Shown here: positions 41,033 to 49,648 of the stretch, one piece after another | How the letters are laid out: the number at the start of each line of letters is the position of its first letter | Numbering within the stretch: the stretch's first letter is position 1 | From: Clostridiales bacterium | GTDB lineage: Bacteria > Bacillota > Clostridia > Oscillospirales > CAG-272 | Length of the DNA: 64,000 bases | NCBI GenBank assembly: GCA_003523225.1 | Contig: DPGK01000040.1 | Span: forward strand, 17,452-81,451 | Reading direction: 5' to 3' | Notes under the pieces: model-generated | What the model saw: the letters and a program-made list of their open reading frames with translations, nothing else | Told to the model about the DNA's origin: nothing | Databases searched by the model: none | Translations under genes and position numbers: made by a program

Positions 41033-41692
41033 TCAGTCTTTTATCTCAATAAATCCGTCAAGCGTCAGTTTGTCAATGGCAACCCCGGCATATTCGCCGC
41101 GGAACTGCCACGAGGTCGATATTGCGGCGCTTCCGCAGCCGCCGACAAGAGGCATGGAAACGGTTTGCTCATGAATTACAAATTCAGTGCGGGTCTTGCC
41201 GTCGTAGTTAATGGCGGGTGCTTTGTAGGTGTATGTCTGACCGAGGAAGGTAAGGGGACACCCGTTGCGCTCGGAAACGAAAAGCGAGTAGCTGCTTATC
41301 TTTACAGTGACCTTTACCGTCGCCATGTCGCTACTTCTTGAAACCGTCTGCCAGTCGATGACAAGCGAGATGAGCGAGTCGGACTTGTCTTCTATCCTGC
41401 CGGAGCATTGGGGCAGCTCGGTCTGGGGGGCTTCGGTGATTTCTGCCGTGTACGGCTGTGTGGTTATCCCTTGGGGATCTGTGGCGGCAGAGGTGATCTC
41501 GGCGAAGTCGGGAGAGGCGGTGCGTGACGATTCGGCTGTTTCCGTGGTGATTTTTCGGTTCGTGATGTCGGGTGTGCTTTCCTCTCCGCCATTGCCGCCG
41601 AGTGCAAAGCCGCCGTATATCAGCAGAGCCAGCAGAAGCAGAGCTGTTATTGCCAGCAGGGCTATCATCAGTTTTTTTGAATCAATTTTCAT
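41033..41692 (-). CDS. Membrane-anchored protein with Ser/Thr-rich linker, unknown
   Basis: This 219-residue protein has one N-terminal transmembrane segment (LMIALLAITALLLLALLIYG, 8-27), then a Gly/Glu/Thr/Ser-rich linker to about residue 95. A compact extracytoplasmic domain (about 100-217) follows with alternating strands: LISLVIDWQTVSRSSDMATV, then VTVKISSYSLFV, and AISTSWQF. Two Cys pairs could bond outside the cell. I do not recognise the family. It resembles the anchored proteins with N-terminal helix and Thr-rich spacers seen many times in Clostridia. 24 bases downstream of rnhA; it may share its transcript. Confidence 0.65.
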   Translation of the reverse strand: MKIDSKKLMIALLAITALLLLALLIYGGFALGGNGGEESTPDITNRKITTETAESSRTASPDFAEITSAATDPQGITTQPYTAEITEAPQTELPQCSGRIEDKSDSLISLVIDWQTVSRSSDMATVKVTVKISSYSLFVSERNGCPLTFLGQTYTYKAPAINYDGKTRTEFVIHEQTVSMPLVGGCGSAAISTSWQFRGEYAGVAIDKLTLDGFIEIKD

Positions 41693-41716
41693 TGTAAACT
41701 CCGTAAATAAGAGTGA

Positions 41717-42154
41717 TCATCTGAATTTCGAGGCGGCTGCCACGGCAAGCGCGTCGCACCTCTCGTTGTACTCATGTCCTGCGTGACCGCGTATCCAGCA
41801 AAGGCTTACCTTGTGAGTCCCGCAAAGGTCAAGCAGACGTTCCCAAAGGTCGGGGTTGAGCGCCATCGAGCCGTCGCTCTTTTTCCAGCCGCGCCGACGC
41901 CATCCCTCAGCCCATTTTTTGTCAAGACCGTCGCACAGATACCGCGAATCGGTCGTGAGCGTTACCTCGCACGGCTCGCGGAGCGCTTCAAGCGCCCGTA
42001 TTGCCGCGGTAAGCTCCATGCGGTTATTGGTGGTGTGCGCCTCTCCGCCGGAAAGCTCGCGCTCCTGACCTTTATACACAAGCACCGCGCCCCAGCCCCC
42101 CGGACCGGGGTTACCGGAGCAGGCGCCGTCGGTATATATATCAACGTGTTTCAT
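41717..42154 (-). CDS. rnhA: Ribonuclease HI
   Basis: This 145-residue enzyme cleaves RNA in RNA-DNA hybrids. The catalytic Asp sits in [20 protein letters not shown] (Asp near 8). The active-site Glu is in [16 protein letters not shown], the next Asp in TTDSRYL, and the last acidic/His region is [22 protein letters not shown] at 42154 is 34 bases downstream of the -10 box. Normal for bacterial type 1 enzymes; no hybrid-binding domain is present. Confidence 0.96.
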   Translation of the reverse strand: MKHVDIYTDGACSGNPGPGGWGAVLVYKGQERELSGGEAHTTNNRMELTAAIRALEALREPCEVTLTTDSRYLCDGLDKKWAEGWRRRGWKKSDGSMALNPDLWERLLDLCGTHKVSLCWIRGHAGHEYNERCDALAVAAASKFR

Positions 42155-42187
42155 GTGACCTCAAATCAGTAAATTTATACATTTTAT

Positions 42188-42216
42188 ATTATACACTAAA
42201 TCACGTGAAAAATCAA
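42188..42216 (-). promoter_or_regulatory. Sigma-A promoter of rnhA
   Basis: Minus strand TTGATT (42211-42216), 17-base spacer, TATAAT (42188-42193). Very AT-rich surroundings. Confidence 0.85.
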
Positions 42217-42383
42217 CAGCAATATTATGTACGCATTATAAATTGAAAAAGTCGCGCCGGAACAAGTGACGGTTTGAAGCGGGCGCATGGTTAAATATGA
42301 TTTACAATACGGTATTTTTTCGGGTAGCTTCATTTGAAATATATTATTTTTTTCGTCATATATGTTTTTGCTTCAGTTTTTTC
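42217..42383. other. AT-rich divergent intergenic region
   Basis: The 305 bases between rnhA and the E2-like gene carry a promoter on each strand. The 167 bases between them hold no ORF, no repeat and no stable stem that I can see. Confidence 0.5.
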
Positions 42384-42412
42384 TTGATTTTATCCGAAAT
42401 ATATTGTATAAT
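42384..42412 (+). promoter_or_regulatory. Sigma-A promoter of the E2-like acyltransferase gene
   Basis: TTGATT (42384-42389), 17-base spacer, TATAAT (42407-42412). The leader then shows CCCGC/GCGGG (42419-42439) as a possible short stem ahead of the AAAGGTGG ribosome binding site. Confidence 0.82.
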
Positions 42413-42459
42413 GATTTACCCGCTGCTGTGGGAGGCGGGAATTGAAAGGTGGTGACACA

Positions 42460-43458
42460 ATGGAAAACGAAAAGGACGTCGCTTCCGAGGTGGCAACAGC
42501 CGCGTCCGTCAGCTCCTCCGGCGAAGAAATTCGAGGCAGCGAGGAGTCCGGAACGACTGAGGAGAATCCGCTTGTCTACCGCAAACGCAAGAGACGTCTC
42601 GGCGATCGTAGAGACGGACGCAAGCTCCATACAATTCAGCCTATGCACCGCGTCATGCCCTACATAATGCCGAAGCGCAGTGATGCGCTCAACACCTTTT
42701 ATGATCGTTTGGAGGTCAGCCGCGTAGATGAGCTTTGCCGCCGCAAGATTAGAGAGGGCAAAATGCACTTTTCAGCGCTTCATGTCCTGCTTGCAGCGTA
42801 TCTCCGCACAATATCGCAGCGCCCCGGCATCAACCGTTTTATAAGCGGACAAAAGGTTTTCGCACGCAATGAGATCGTCTTTGTTATGACGGTCAAAAAA
42901 GAGCTTTCGCTGAACGCGCCCGAAACGCTTATCAAGGTAAAATTCAATCCCGCAGATACGCTTGATGAGGTTTACGAGAAGTTCAACAAAACCGCTCAGG
43001 AAGCTATCGCATCAATGGATAAGCCCACTGATTTCGATAAGCTGAGCAAGGTACTTTCGATAATACCGGGGCAGCTTCTGCGCTTTGTGGTCTTTATTCT
43101 GCGCTGTCTCGACTATATCGGACGTCTGCCCAAAACCATTCTCAATCTGAGCCCCTTCCACGGCTCAATGATAATCACAAGCATGGGTTCTCTCGGTATC
43201 AACCCCATCTATCATCACATCTATGATTTCGGCAATCTCCCCGTTTTCATTTCATACGGAACGAAAAACGTGTGCTATGAGTACGACCGCAAGGGAGTGC
43301 TTTGCCGCCGCAAATACATGGATGTCAAGGTGGTGACCGATGAGCGTATCTGTGACGGTCATTATTTTGCCTCGGCGTTCAAGTATTTCAAAAAGCTGAT
43401 CGAGCATCCCGACCTGCTTGAAAAACGACCCGACAAGGTAATTGAGGATATTGAATGA
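42460..43458 (+). CDS. 2-oxo acid dehydrogenase E2-like acyltransferase without lipoyl domain
   Basis: This 332-residue protein has a charged N-terminal part (1-45), then a catalytic-domain-like fold of the E2/chloramphenicol acetyltransferase superfamily: MHFSALHVLLAAYLRTISQR, INRFISGQKVFARNEIVFVM and SMIITSMGSLGINPIYHHIY. In the motif DHRxxDG of real E2 enzymes the His is replaced by Glu: DERICDGHYFASAFKYFKKL. No lipoyl or subunit-binding domain. Known as a clostridial family with no proven activity. ATG 42460 with AAAGGTGG about 8 bases upstream; free-standing gene with promoter and terminator. A role in acyl transfer is inference only. Confidence 0.82.
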   Translation: MENEKDVASEVATAASVSSSGEEIRGSEESGTTEENPLVYRKRKRRLGDRRDGRKLHTIQPMHRVMPYIMPKRSDALNTFYDRLEVSRVDELCRRKIREGKMHFSALHVLLAAYLRTISQRPGINRFISGQKVFARNEIVFVMTVKKELSLNAPETLIKVKFNPADTLDEVYEKFNKTAQEAIASMDKPTDFDKLSKVLSIIPGQLLRFVVFILRCLDYIGRLPKTILNLSPFHGSMIITSMGSLGINPIYHHIYDFGNLPVFISYGTKNVCYEYDRKGVLCRRKYMDVKVVTDERICDGHYFASAFKYFKKLIEHPDLLEKRPDKVIEDIE

Positions 43459-43462
43459 AACG

Positions 43463-43515
43463 GCTCAAAACCGTCTGCCCGAATTTGAGGGCAGACGGTT
43501 TTGAGCTTTTCTTAT
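43463..43515. terminator. Bidirectional terminator with 18-bp stem
   Basis: GCTCAAAACCGTCTGCCC (43463-43480) pairs perfectly with 43489-43506 over an 8-base loop, followed by TTTTCTTAT. The stem serves the E2-like gene on the plus strand and the TcdA-like gene on the minus strand. Confidence 0.93.
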
Positions 43516-43522
43516 ACGGAGG

Positions 43523-44242
43523 TCAGTCATTGCCGGATATATCCCGTATTATTTTTCCCGCCATTATATATCCCGCCACCGGTGGAACAAAGGAGACGCT
43601 GCCGGGCGGGATCCTGCCGCGTTCGCCCTCGGGCGCAGGTGTGAGGGCATACGGGTGCGCTTCTTCGCGTGAGTAGACCACGGGGAGCTTTTTTATTCCG
43701 CGCGCGCGCAGCTCTCGGCGCATGACCCGCGCCAGCGGGCATACCGACGTCGAATAGATGTCGGCAAGCTCGAAAAGCTCCGGGTGGAGCTTGTTTCCTG
43801 CGCCCATGGCGGATATTACCGGAACGCCTGCCGCGTCCGCACGAACGATTATATCAAGCTTTGCCGAAACCGTGTCGATGCAGTCGGCGACGTAGTCAAA
43901 TTCCGAAAAGTCGATGCCGAGTTTTTCGGCGTCGCCGGGGAGATAAAAGGCGTTTACGGTGCGAACGCGACAGTCGGGATTTATGAGCTTTGCCCTTGCC
44001 GCCGCCGCTTCGGTCTTTGGTGTTCCTATGTTGTCTGCCAGCGCAATTATCTGACGGTTCAGATTTGACGGCGCTACCTCGTCGCCGTCAATAAGAGTCA
44101 GAGCTCCGACTCCGGCGCGCAGCAGTGCTTCAAGCACCGCGCCTCCCACGCCGCCGAGTCCGAACAGCGCAACGTGTGATCTGCCAAGCTTTGAGGTTGC
44201 CTCGCTGCCGAGCAGATATTCGGTCCTTGTTGTATCAAGCAT
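43523..44242 (-). CDS. tcdA: ThiF/TcdA-type tRNA threonylcarbamoyladenosine dehydratase (E1-like)
   Basis: This 239-residue E1-superfamily enzyme has the nucleotide motif VALFGLGGVGGAVLEALLRA, then LIDGDEVAPSNLNRQIIA. ADCIDTVSAKLDII, SAMGAGNKLHPE and late SVSFVPPVAGYIMAGKII are features of TcdA/YgdL. TcdA cyclises t6A to ct6A on tRNAs for ANN codons. Only one Cys (SVCPLARVMRREL) stands near the catalytic position. The start at 44242 has GGAGG 6 bases ahead; the longer frame to 44281 adds an unlikely leader. Close homologues also act in other pathways, but length and end fit TcdA. Confidence 0.88.
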   Translation of the reverse strand: MLDTTRTEYLLGSEATSKLGRSHVALFGLGGVGGAVLEALLRAGVGALTLIDGDEVAPSNLNRQIIALADNIGTPKTEAAAARAKLINPDCRVRTVNAFYLPGDAEKLGIDFSEFDYVADCIDTVSAKLDIIVRADAAGVPVISAMGAGNKLHPELFELADIYSTSVCPLARVMRRELRARGIKKLPVVYSREEAHPYALTPAPEGERGRIPPGSVSFVPPVAGYIMAGKIIRDISGND

Positions 44243-44271
44243 AGCCGCCTCCGGAGAATCATGATCAATAC

Positions 44272-44300
44272 ATGATACCACAAAACGGCGTTTTTTTCAA
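44272..44300 (-). promoter_or_regulatory. Sigma-A promoter of the tcdA-like gene
   Basis: Minus strand TTGAAA (44295-44300), 17-base spacer, TATCAT (44272-44277). An ATCATG/CATGAT repeat overlaps the -10. Confidence 0.75.
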
Positions 44301-44391
44301 CCGTCAGAGGCAAAAGAATCGGCAAATATTCCTCACGGTGCGCTATTAAGATAATTTGTGCGATCCGGGCGGCAAAAATATGCAAAAATCT

Positions 44392-44420
44392 TTGACAAAA
44401 CGTCGGGTTTGCGGTATACT
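44392..44420 (+). promoter_or_regulatory. Sigma-A promoter of the Nudix-MFS-GDPD operon
   Basis: TTGACA (44392-44397), 17-base spacer, TATACT (44415-44420). A transcript from here starts about 50 bases before the TTG start of the first gene. Confidence 0.88.
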
Positions 44421-44475
44421 TAAACATAGAATAAATTTGAGGGTATCTTTTCGGTTACGAAAGGGGGCTTTGAGC

Positions 44476-45048
44476 TTGAACGAAAATGAAATGACCGAGC
44501 TGCGGCTGTCCGGAGAGCGGATATTCAGCGGCAGGATAATCGGAGTTGAGCGCGACAGGGTACGCCTGCCGGACGGCGGAGAGTCGGTGCGAGAGGTGGT
44601 AAGACACCCCGGCGCGGTATGCGTTGTTCCACTCACCGACAGCGGAGAGGTTTTGCTTGTAAGGCAATACAGATACCCCGAGGGTAGGGTGTTTACCGAA
44701 ATTCCCGCCGGCAAGCTGGAAAAGGATGAGCACGGCGCGGACTGTTTTGCCGATGCGGCGCGGCGCGAGCTGAAGGAGGAGACGGGCGCGGAGTGCGGCA
44801 GGCTTACCTTTATCGGAGACTTTTATTCGTCTCCTGCGGTTTTTGACGAAGTGATCCATATGTATCTTGCCGAGGAGCTGAATATGGGCGAGGCGTCACC
44901 CGACGAGGATGAGTTTTTGAATCTTTTAAGTATCCCGCTTGATGAGCTTTGCGACATGATTGCGCGCGGCGATATTGCCGACGGCAAAACTCAGGCTGCG
45001 GTACTCAAGGTAAAATACATTATTGATAAAAGGAGCAAATGCCAATGA
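44476..45048 (+). CDS. Nudix hydrolase, ADP-ribose pyrophosphatase-like
   Basis: This 190-residue protein has the N-terminal strand part (LRLSGERIFSGRIIGVERDR) and VVPLTDSGEVLLVRQYRYPE. The Nudix helix-loop follows: EIPAGKLEKDEHGADCFADA leading into ARRELKEETGAECG. Compared with GX5EX7REUXEEXGU, the segment between the Glu and RE is about four residues longer than usual. The fold suits hydrolysis of ADP-ribose to AMP and ribose-5-phosphate. Start TTG at 44476 with AAAGGGGG (44460-44467) eight bases upstream, better than ATG 44491. It overlaps the MFS gene start by 4 bases. Confidence 0.85.
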   Translation: MNENEMTELRLSGERIFSGRIIGVERDRVRLPDGGESVREVVRHPGAVCVVPLTDSGEVLLVRQYRYPEGRVFTEIPAGKLEKDEHGADCFADAARRELKEETGAECGRLTFIGDFYSSPAVFDEVIHMYLAEELNMGEASPDEDEFLNLLSIPLDELCDMIARGDIADGKTQAAVLKVKYIIDKRSKCQ

Positions 45049-46598
45049 AGCTGAATGTTAAACGTACCCTGTGCGTGGGTTTTGCCTTCTTTCTCATCTG
45101 TACCTTCTGGCAGGCGTATGACACGATCATTCCGAAGATACTTACCGACCGCTTCGGAATGTCACAGGCGGTGTCAGGATTTATTATGGCGCTGGATAAC
45201 ATTCTTGCGCTGTTCATGCTGCCGCTGTTCGGCGTGCTTTCCGACAAATGCCGTTCCCGGATGGGAAGGCGCACACCGTTTATTCTGTTCGGTACTCTGG
45301 CGGCAGTCGCCGCTCTTATAGGTCTGTCCTTTGTGTCCGGCATTCAGCTTGAAAGGCTCGGAGATGTTACCGACCTTGATTCACCTGATGCAAGATATCT
45401 TGTTTACGACAGCTGCGGCGAGCGCGAGCTTGTCTCGCCCGACGGAGAGACCTTTCGGCTGTCCGAACTGTATACCCGTGAGGAATTTGCGGAGATCCCC
45501 AGCGTTGACCCCGAAACCGGAAAGGCAACGGATGAGTACACCTCATATGTTGTTCCGGCGCGTCAGTCGTACATAAAAAGGGAGATAACCTCCGCAGGTC
45601 CGGGTGTGCTGGCGGCATTCATTGCTATACTTCTGTTGCTTCTCGTATCAATGGCGACCTTCCGGACGCCCGCCGTGGCGCTTATGCCGGACGTTACGCC
45701 TAAGCCGCTGCGCTCAAAGGGCAACGCGGTCATCAATCTGATGGGAACGATAGGCGGCAGTCTGGTGCTGGGGCTTGGAATGGTGCTCCATACAGGAAGC
45801 ACAGCCAATACCTTTATGAGCTACACCGCGTATTTCTTCATTGTAGGCGGTATAATGCTTGTCTGCCTTGGTATCTTCATGCTTACGGTGAACGAGCCGC
45901 GTCTGGTGAAGAAGATGGAGGAGGAGAGCCGGCTGATGGACATCGACGAGAGCGACGGCACCGGGGAGGAGAAGTCCTCCGGCGGAGCGGGAAGGCTCTC
46001 GCGCGGGGAGATGACATCGCTGATACTCATACTTGCCTCGGTGGTCTTCTGGTTCTTCGGGTACAACGCTGTAACAAGCAAATATTCGGTGTATGCCGGA
46101 AATGTACTTAACCTTGACTACAACAGCACGCTTCTGATCGCAAATATTGCCGCTTTGATATCCTATATCCCCGTCGGCGCGATATCTTCAAAATTCGGGC
46201 GCAAAAAGACGATAATTGCGGGCGTTATCATGCTCGGCACTGCTTTCACCGTCGCGGCGTTTCTTGACAACGGGACACCGCTTCCTGTCATGATGGTCAT
46301 CTTTGCGCTTGCAGGAATCGGTTGGGCTACGATAAACGTCAACAGCTTTCCGATGGTTGTCGAGCTTGCGCGCGGTGGGAACGTGGGTAAATACACCGGC
46401 TTTTACTACACAGCCAGTATGGCGGCTCAGACTCTGACCCCTGTGGTTTCGGGCTTTCTGATGGATAAGCTGGGAATGAAGGTGCTTTTCCCGTATGCCG
46501 CGGTATTTGTGGCGCTGGCGCTTGTGACCATGACATTTGTGCGTCACGGGGACTCAAAGCCTGAAAAAAAGAGCGCGATCGAAGCGCTCGGAGAATAA
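45045..46598 (+). CDS. MFS transporter of the SLC45/GPH-like type
   Basis: This 517-residue membrane protein has twelve predicted helices. It starts KLNVKRTLCVGFAFFLICTF, and the loop between helices 2 and 3 has DKCRSRMGRRTPFILFG, the RxGRR-type signature. VALMPDVTPKPLRSKGNAVI and the C-terminal SSKFGRKKTIIAG are typical of the SLC45/GPH branch. An insert of about 85 residues (near 102-188, polar, Asp/Glu/Tyr-rich) stands between helices 3 and 4, on the outer side. Cargo unknown, perhaps a glycoside. I choose ATG 45045 (GGAG 9 bases upstream) over ATG 45039. Confidence 0.85.
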   Translation: MKLNVKRTLCVGFAFFLICTFWQAYDTIIPKILTDRFGMSQAVSGFIMALDNILALFMLPLFGVLSDKCRSRMGRRTPFILFGTLAAVAALIGLSFVSGIQLERLGDVTDLDSPDARYLVYDSCGERELVSPDGETFRLSELYTREEFAEIPSVDPETGKATDEYTSYVVPARQSYIKREITSAGPGVLAAFIAILLLLLVSMATFRTPAVALMPDVTPKPLRSKGNAVINLMGTIGGSLVLGLGMVLHTGSTANTFMSYTAYFFIVGGIMLVCLGIFMLTVNEPRLVKKMEEESRLMDIDESDGTGEEKSSGGAGRLSRGEMTSLILILASVVFWFFGYNAVTSKYSVYAGNVLNLDYNSTLLIANIAALISYIPVGAISSKFGRKKTIIAGVIMLGTAFTVAAFLDNGTPLPVMMVIFALAGIGWATINVNSFPMVVELARGGNVGKYTGFYYTASMAAQTLTPVVSGFLMDKLGMKVLFPYAAVFVALALVTMTFVRHGDSKPEKKSAIEALGE

Positions 46599-46610
46599 TT
46601 GCGGGGTAAA

Positions 46611-47438
46611 ATGGCAGTTTTATATATTTTGTTGGTGCTGATAGTCCTTGCGGGACTTTATATTCTGGCTGTAATGCCGCGGCGCGAGTCAAAAACCTCG
46701 CTTGAGCCGCTCAAGACCGATTACGCTCACCGCGGGTTGTTTGACGCGGATATTTCCGAAAACACCATGCCCGCCTTTATGGCGGCGTCCCGCGCCGGGT
46801 ACGGCATCGAGCTTGATATTCAGCTTTCCGCCGACGGCGAGGTAGTGGTTTTTCATGACGATACCCTTGAGAGGCTTTGCGGTCGCCCGGAAAAGGTGAG
46901 CGATCTGACCGCCGCCGAGCTCAGCTGGGTCGGGATCACGGGAAGCTGTGACCGCATACCGCTTTTTGAGGATGTGCTTGCGCGCGTGGACAAAGACACT
47001 CCACTGCTTATTGAGCTTAAGGGGTACGATGTGTCGCTTTGCGAAAAGGCGGCGGCAATGCTTGACGACTATGACGGGTATTACTGCATTGAATCCTTCA
47101 ATCCGCTGCTTCTTAACTGGTTCCGCAAAAACCGTCCGAGATGCGTTCGCGGTCAGCTTACCGCAAATCTGCTGCGTATCAATAAAAAAGGGAACTTCTT
47201 TGTCAACCTGATAGCGACTCCGATGCTGCTTAACTTCCTTTCGCGCCCTGATTTTATTGCCAGCGATATTGCGTGGCAGAACAGTCTTCCGGTGAAGATA
47301 TGCACAAAAATGTTCGGCGCGCCGCTGTTCCTCTGGACGGTGGATACCCCGGAGAAATACTCCGCCGCCGTGGGCACTGCCGACGCGGTGATCTTTCAGG
47401 ATATAAAGCCTGATCCGAGGCAGAAAAAGTCAAAGTAA
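46611..47438 (+). CDS. Glycerophosphodiester phosphodiesterase family protein, membrane-anchored
   Basis: This 275-residue protein has one N-terminal transmembrane helix (AVLYILLVLIVLAGLYILAV) and then the GDPD TIM barrel: YAHRGLFDADISENTMPAFM, IELDIQLSADGEVVVFHDDT (ExDxxxxDGxxVxxHD) and LLIELKGYDVSL. It hydrolyses glycerophosphodiesters outside or inside the membrane. Start either ATG 46611 or TTG 46599; GGAG lies 5 bases before the TTG and GGGG 4 bases before the ATG. Third gene of the Nudix-MFS-GDPD operon, 0-12 bases after the MFS stop. It is followed by a bidirectional terminator. Confidence 0.85.
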   Translation: MAVLYILLVLIVLAGLYILAVMPRRESKTSLEPLKTDYAHRGLFDADISENTMPAFMAASRAGYGIELDIQLSADGEVVVFHDDTLERLCGRPEKVSDLTAAELSWVGITGSCDRIPLFEDVLARVDKDTPLLIELKGYDVSLCEKAAAMLDDYDGYYCIESFNPLLLNWFRKNRPRCVRGQLTANLLRINKKGNFFVNLIATPMLLNFLSRPDFIASDIAWQNSLPVKICTKMFGAPLFLWTVDTPEKYSAAVGTADAVIFQDIKPDPRQKKSK

Positions 47439-47469
47439 TACAGGCGTGTCACTGTTATCTGACTAATAA

Positions 47470-47509
47470 AAACGTGTGACTGGCGCACATCTGTGCGCCA
47501 GCCACGTTT
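47470..47509. terminator. Bidirectional terminator
   Basis: AAACGTG (47470-47476) pairs with CACGTTT (47503-47509), and CTGGCGCACA (47480-47489) with TGTGCGCCAG (47492-47501), with a TGA/C internal loop. A-rich before and T-rich after, between convergent GDPD and DUF4965 genes. Confidence 0.85.
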
Positions 47510-47524
47510 GTATATAGTGTTGTT

Positions 47525-49420
47525 TTACTTTATCTGCATGATCCCCTTGTATTCAAGCAGTTTTATGAACAGTCCGCCCTGAACCGAGCGATGCTGGAAC
47601 CCGCGCTGCATGGAGGTAATGGTATTGTACCAGTCGGTCATGGGTACGCGGGAGGGGGAGAGGTGATAGGCGAGCCAAAGCGGTTCAATGAAGCGCTCGA
47701 AGGTCGGGCGGTCGGGGGCAAGAGTTGCCGTCCAGACCAGCCAGTCGGATTTGGTGTAGGTCGCGCGGTTGTCAAGCGGCATGCCGTATGGGTTGAAGCG
47801 CTTGAAGTTTTCGGCGATCTCGCTTACCCAGACGCAGGGCGGGAATATCTGAGTGCCGAACAGCTTGTCCCAGACTGCATTGTATTTCATGCTGAAGGTT
47901 CCGGGGCGGTCGAAAGCGAGCCGGAAGCTGCCGTCGCTGTTTGCGGCGTTCTTTACCCACTGCGCGGCGATCTGACGGGCGTTTGCGTCGTATTTTTCCT
48001 CAAGCTCTCGGTTGCCGAGCATACGGTGGATTATGGATAACCCCTCAAGTCCGCTTATCGCCTTGAGAGAGAGGTTGCAGTTGTGTGCCAGATGTCCGGC
48101 AAAGTCGTCGGTGCAGAGCTGATTGGCGGGGTCTGCCCCGTATTTTATCAGATATTCCGCCCACATATTAAGCGTGTCGATATGCTTGGCTGCAAAATCC
48201 GCGTTGCCGAGTGTCAAAGACGCGGCAGCCGCCATAACCAGCATATTTCCGCATTCCTCAACCGGCATTTGTTTTTCTATGCGATTTCCGCCGTAGACCT
48301 GACCGTTTACCAGCGGGAACTGCCCCACGTCGTGGGGTGCAAAGTCGTACTGCCACTCCGCTGAGGCGGCATATCTGAAGATAGGGCGCATCATTCCGAG
48401 CACAAGCTCCGGATTGTAGATCAGGAAAGCGGGGATCGAGGGATAGCTTACGTCCACAGTTGCCGCGCAGCCGTTGGAGAAGCATTCCTTTGATATGAAA
48501 ATTATATCGTCCTCCTCGGTCACGGCGGCTTTGTGCGCGGCTATTACCTGACGCCACGCGAGCGAGAGAAGATCGGCGTATTTTTCGCCTCCCGCCGCCT
48601 CTGCATCGGCGCGCAGACGGGCGGAAAAGTCCTTTGCCTTTTTGCACAGAGTTTCGTATTCGGCGGCGGCGTCGCGGAGAGCCGAAAGAATGCTTTCGCC
48701 GTGGCAGTTCCAGCATGATCTCAGATGCTTTCCGAAATATTCTATGCTTTCTATATCGTCATAAGCAAAAAGGATCAGTGCGCGCTCGCCGGAGCGTACC
48801 TCTTTTTCAAGCCGGGCGTATTTCATTCCGTCATCGCTGTCCTCATCAAAGGAGAGCTCGGCTTTTCCTGCCGACGCGAGATAAAAATATCCCCAGTCGA
48901 TGCGGATGTTGTCGCCGCTGCGCCAGAGCGGCTTTTGCTCGGTGTTGCCCATCTTTACGGCGCATCCGCCGTCAAAGGCGACCACCTCACCGGCGGCGCA
49001 GCCCTCGCCCTTAAGGTTGAGGCACAGCTCCTCGGAGGCGGATATCTTTATCAGCGCGGGAGAGCCGTCAGATGTCGTGCATCTGATCTCAAGATAGGAT
49101 ACCGGGCGGGTCATTACCCTGAGGTCATCCGGAAGCAGTGGGGTCATAAATGTCGCTTCAAGCGTCAGCGCATTATTTTTGAAGGTATAGCGGCTGAAAA
49201 GCGCATCCACATCAAGGGCGGTCTGCGGTATTGTCTCTTTTCCTTTGGCTTCGCCCATAAAGACGTATTCGGTGCCGTTTACCGTAACACTGCCTTCTAT
49301 CGTGTTCGGCGAGCCGGTCCAGTGGCGCAGTGAGGTGTCGTTAAGACGGTCGGATACCGACCAGACCGAAAAATAAGGGTCAACGGTTATAAGCGGCGTT
49401 GCCGGAGGTCTTAATCTCAT
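47525..49420 (-). CDS. DUF4965/DUF5127-type glycosyl-hydrolase-like protein (glutaminase A-like family)
   Basis: This 631-residue protein begins MRLRPPATPLITVDPYFSVW, and the opening ITVDPYFSVWS is typical of DUF5127 heads. The central part (about 325-470) has ECFSNGCAATVDVSYPSIPA and VGQFPLVNGQVYG, and an alpha-toroid end contains IIHRMLGNRELEEKYDANAR. The set matches the DUF4965/DUF1793 family to which fungal GtaA belongs and which has a glycoside-hydrolase-like alpha/alpha barrel. Activity in bacteria is unproven. No signal peptide, so cytoplasmic. The start at 49420 has GAAAGG about 9 bases ahead; a longer frame to 49543 crosses the promoter. Confidence 0.85.
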   Translation of the reverse strand: MRLRPPATPLITVDPYFSVWSVSDRLNDTSLRHWTGSPNTIEGSVTVNGTEYVFMGEAKGKETIPQTALDVDALFSRYTFKNNALTLEATFMTPLLPDDLRVMTRPVSYLEIRCTTSDGSPALIKISASEELCLNLKGEGCAAGEVVAFDGGCAVKMGNTEQKPLWRSGDNIRIDWGYFYLASAGKAELSFDEDSDDGMKYARLEKEVRSGERALILFAYDDIESIEYFGKHLRSCWNCHGESILSALRDAAAEYETLCKKAKDFSARLRADAEAAGGEKYADLLSLAWRQVIAAHKAAVTEEDDIIFISKECFSNGCAATVDVSYPSIPAFLIYNPELVLGMMRPIFRYAASAEWQYDFAPHDVGQFPLVNGQVYGGNRIEKQMPVEECGNMLVMAAAASLTLGNADFAAKHIDTLNMWAEYLIKYGADPANQLCTDDFAGHLAHNCNLSLKAISGLEGLSIIHRMLGNRELEEKYDANARQIAAQWVKNAANSDGSFRLAFDRPGTFSMKYNAVWDKLFGTQIFPPCVWVSEIAENFKRFNPYGMPLDNRATYTKSDWLVWTATLAPDRPTFERFIEPLWLAYHLSPSRVPMTDWYNTITSMQRGFQHRSVQGGLFIKLLEYKGIMQIK

Positions 49421-49514
49421 TTTTTGTGCCTTTCTTTTATCTGTTCTTTTTTGAAATGCGGAATTTTGACCGTAAACAAAGCCGACGGCGGAAATTCCGC
49501 AGCAGGATGATAAA

Positions 49515-49543
49515 ATTATACCAAACCCCCACTTAGCCGTCAA
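49515..49543 (-). promoter_or_regulatory. Sigma-A promoter of the DUF4965 gene
   Basis: Minus strand TTGACG (49538-49543), 17-base spacer, TATAAT (49515-49520). Confidence 0.85.
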
Positions 49544-49572
49544 TAGTTTTATCAGAATTAATTTTCTTTATT

Positions 49573-49601
49573 TTCACACCGCCGACACGTGCGGGTATTA
49601 T
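49573..49601 (+). promoter_or_regulatory. Candidate promoter of the NAGPA-like gene
   Basis: TTCACA (49573-49578), 17-base spacer, TATTAT (49596-49601), 47 bases before the ATG at 49649. Confidence 0.6.
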
Positions 49602-49648
49602 TCTTGATATGCAATACTCAGAAAAAATCGGATGCCGGAGGATGCCAA

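Noticed and set aside
49589..49648. Start of the NAGPA-like protein at ATG 49589
   Set aside because: It lies at or before the promoter -10; GGAGG before ATG 49649 decides the start.
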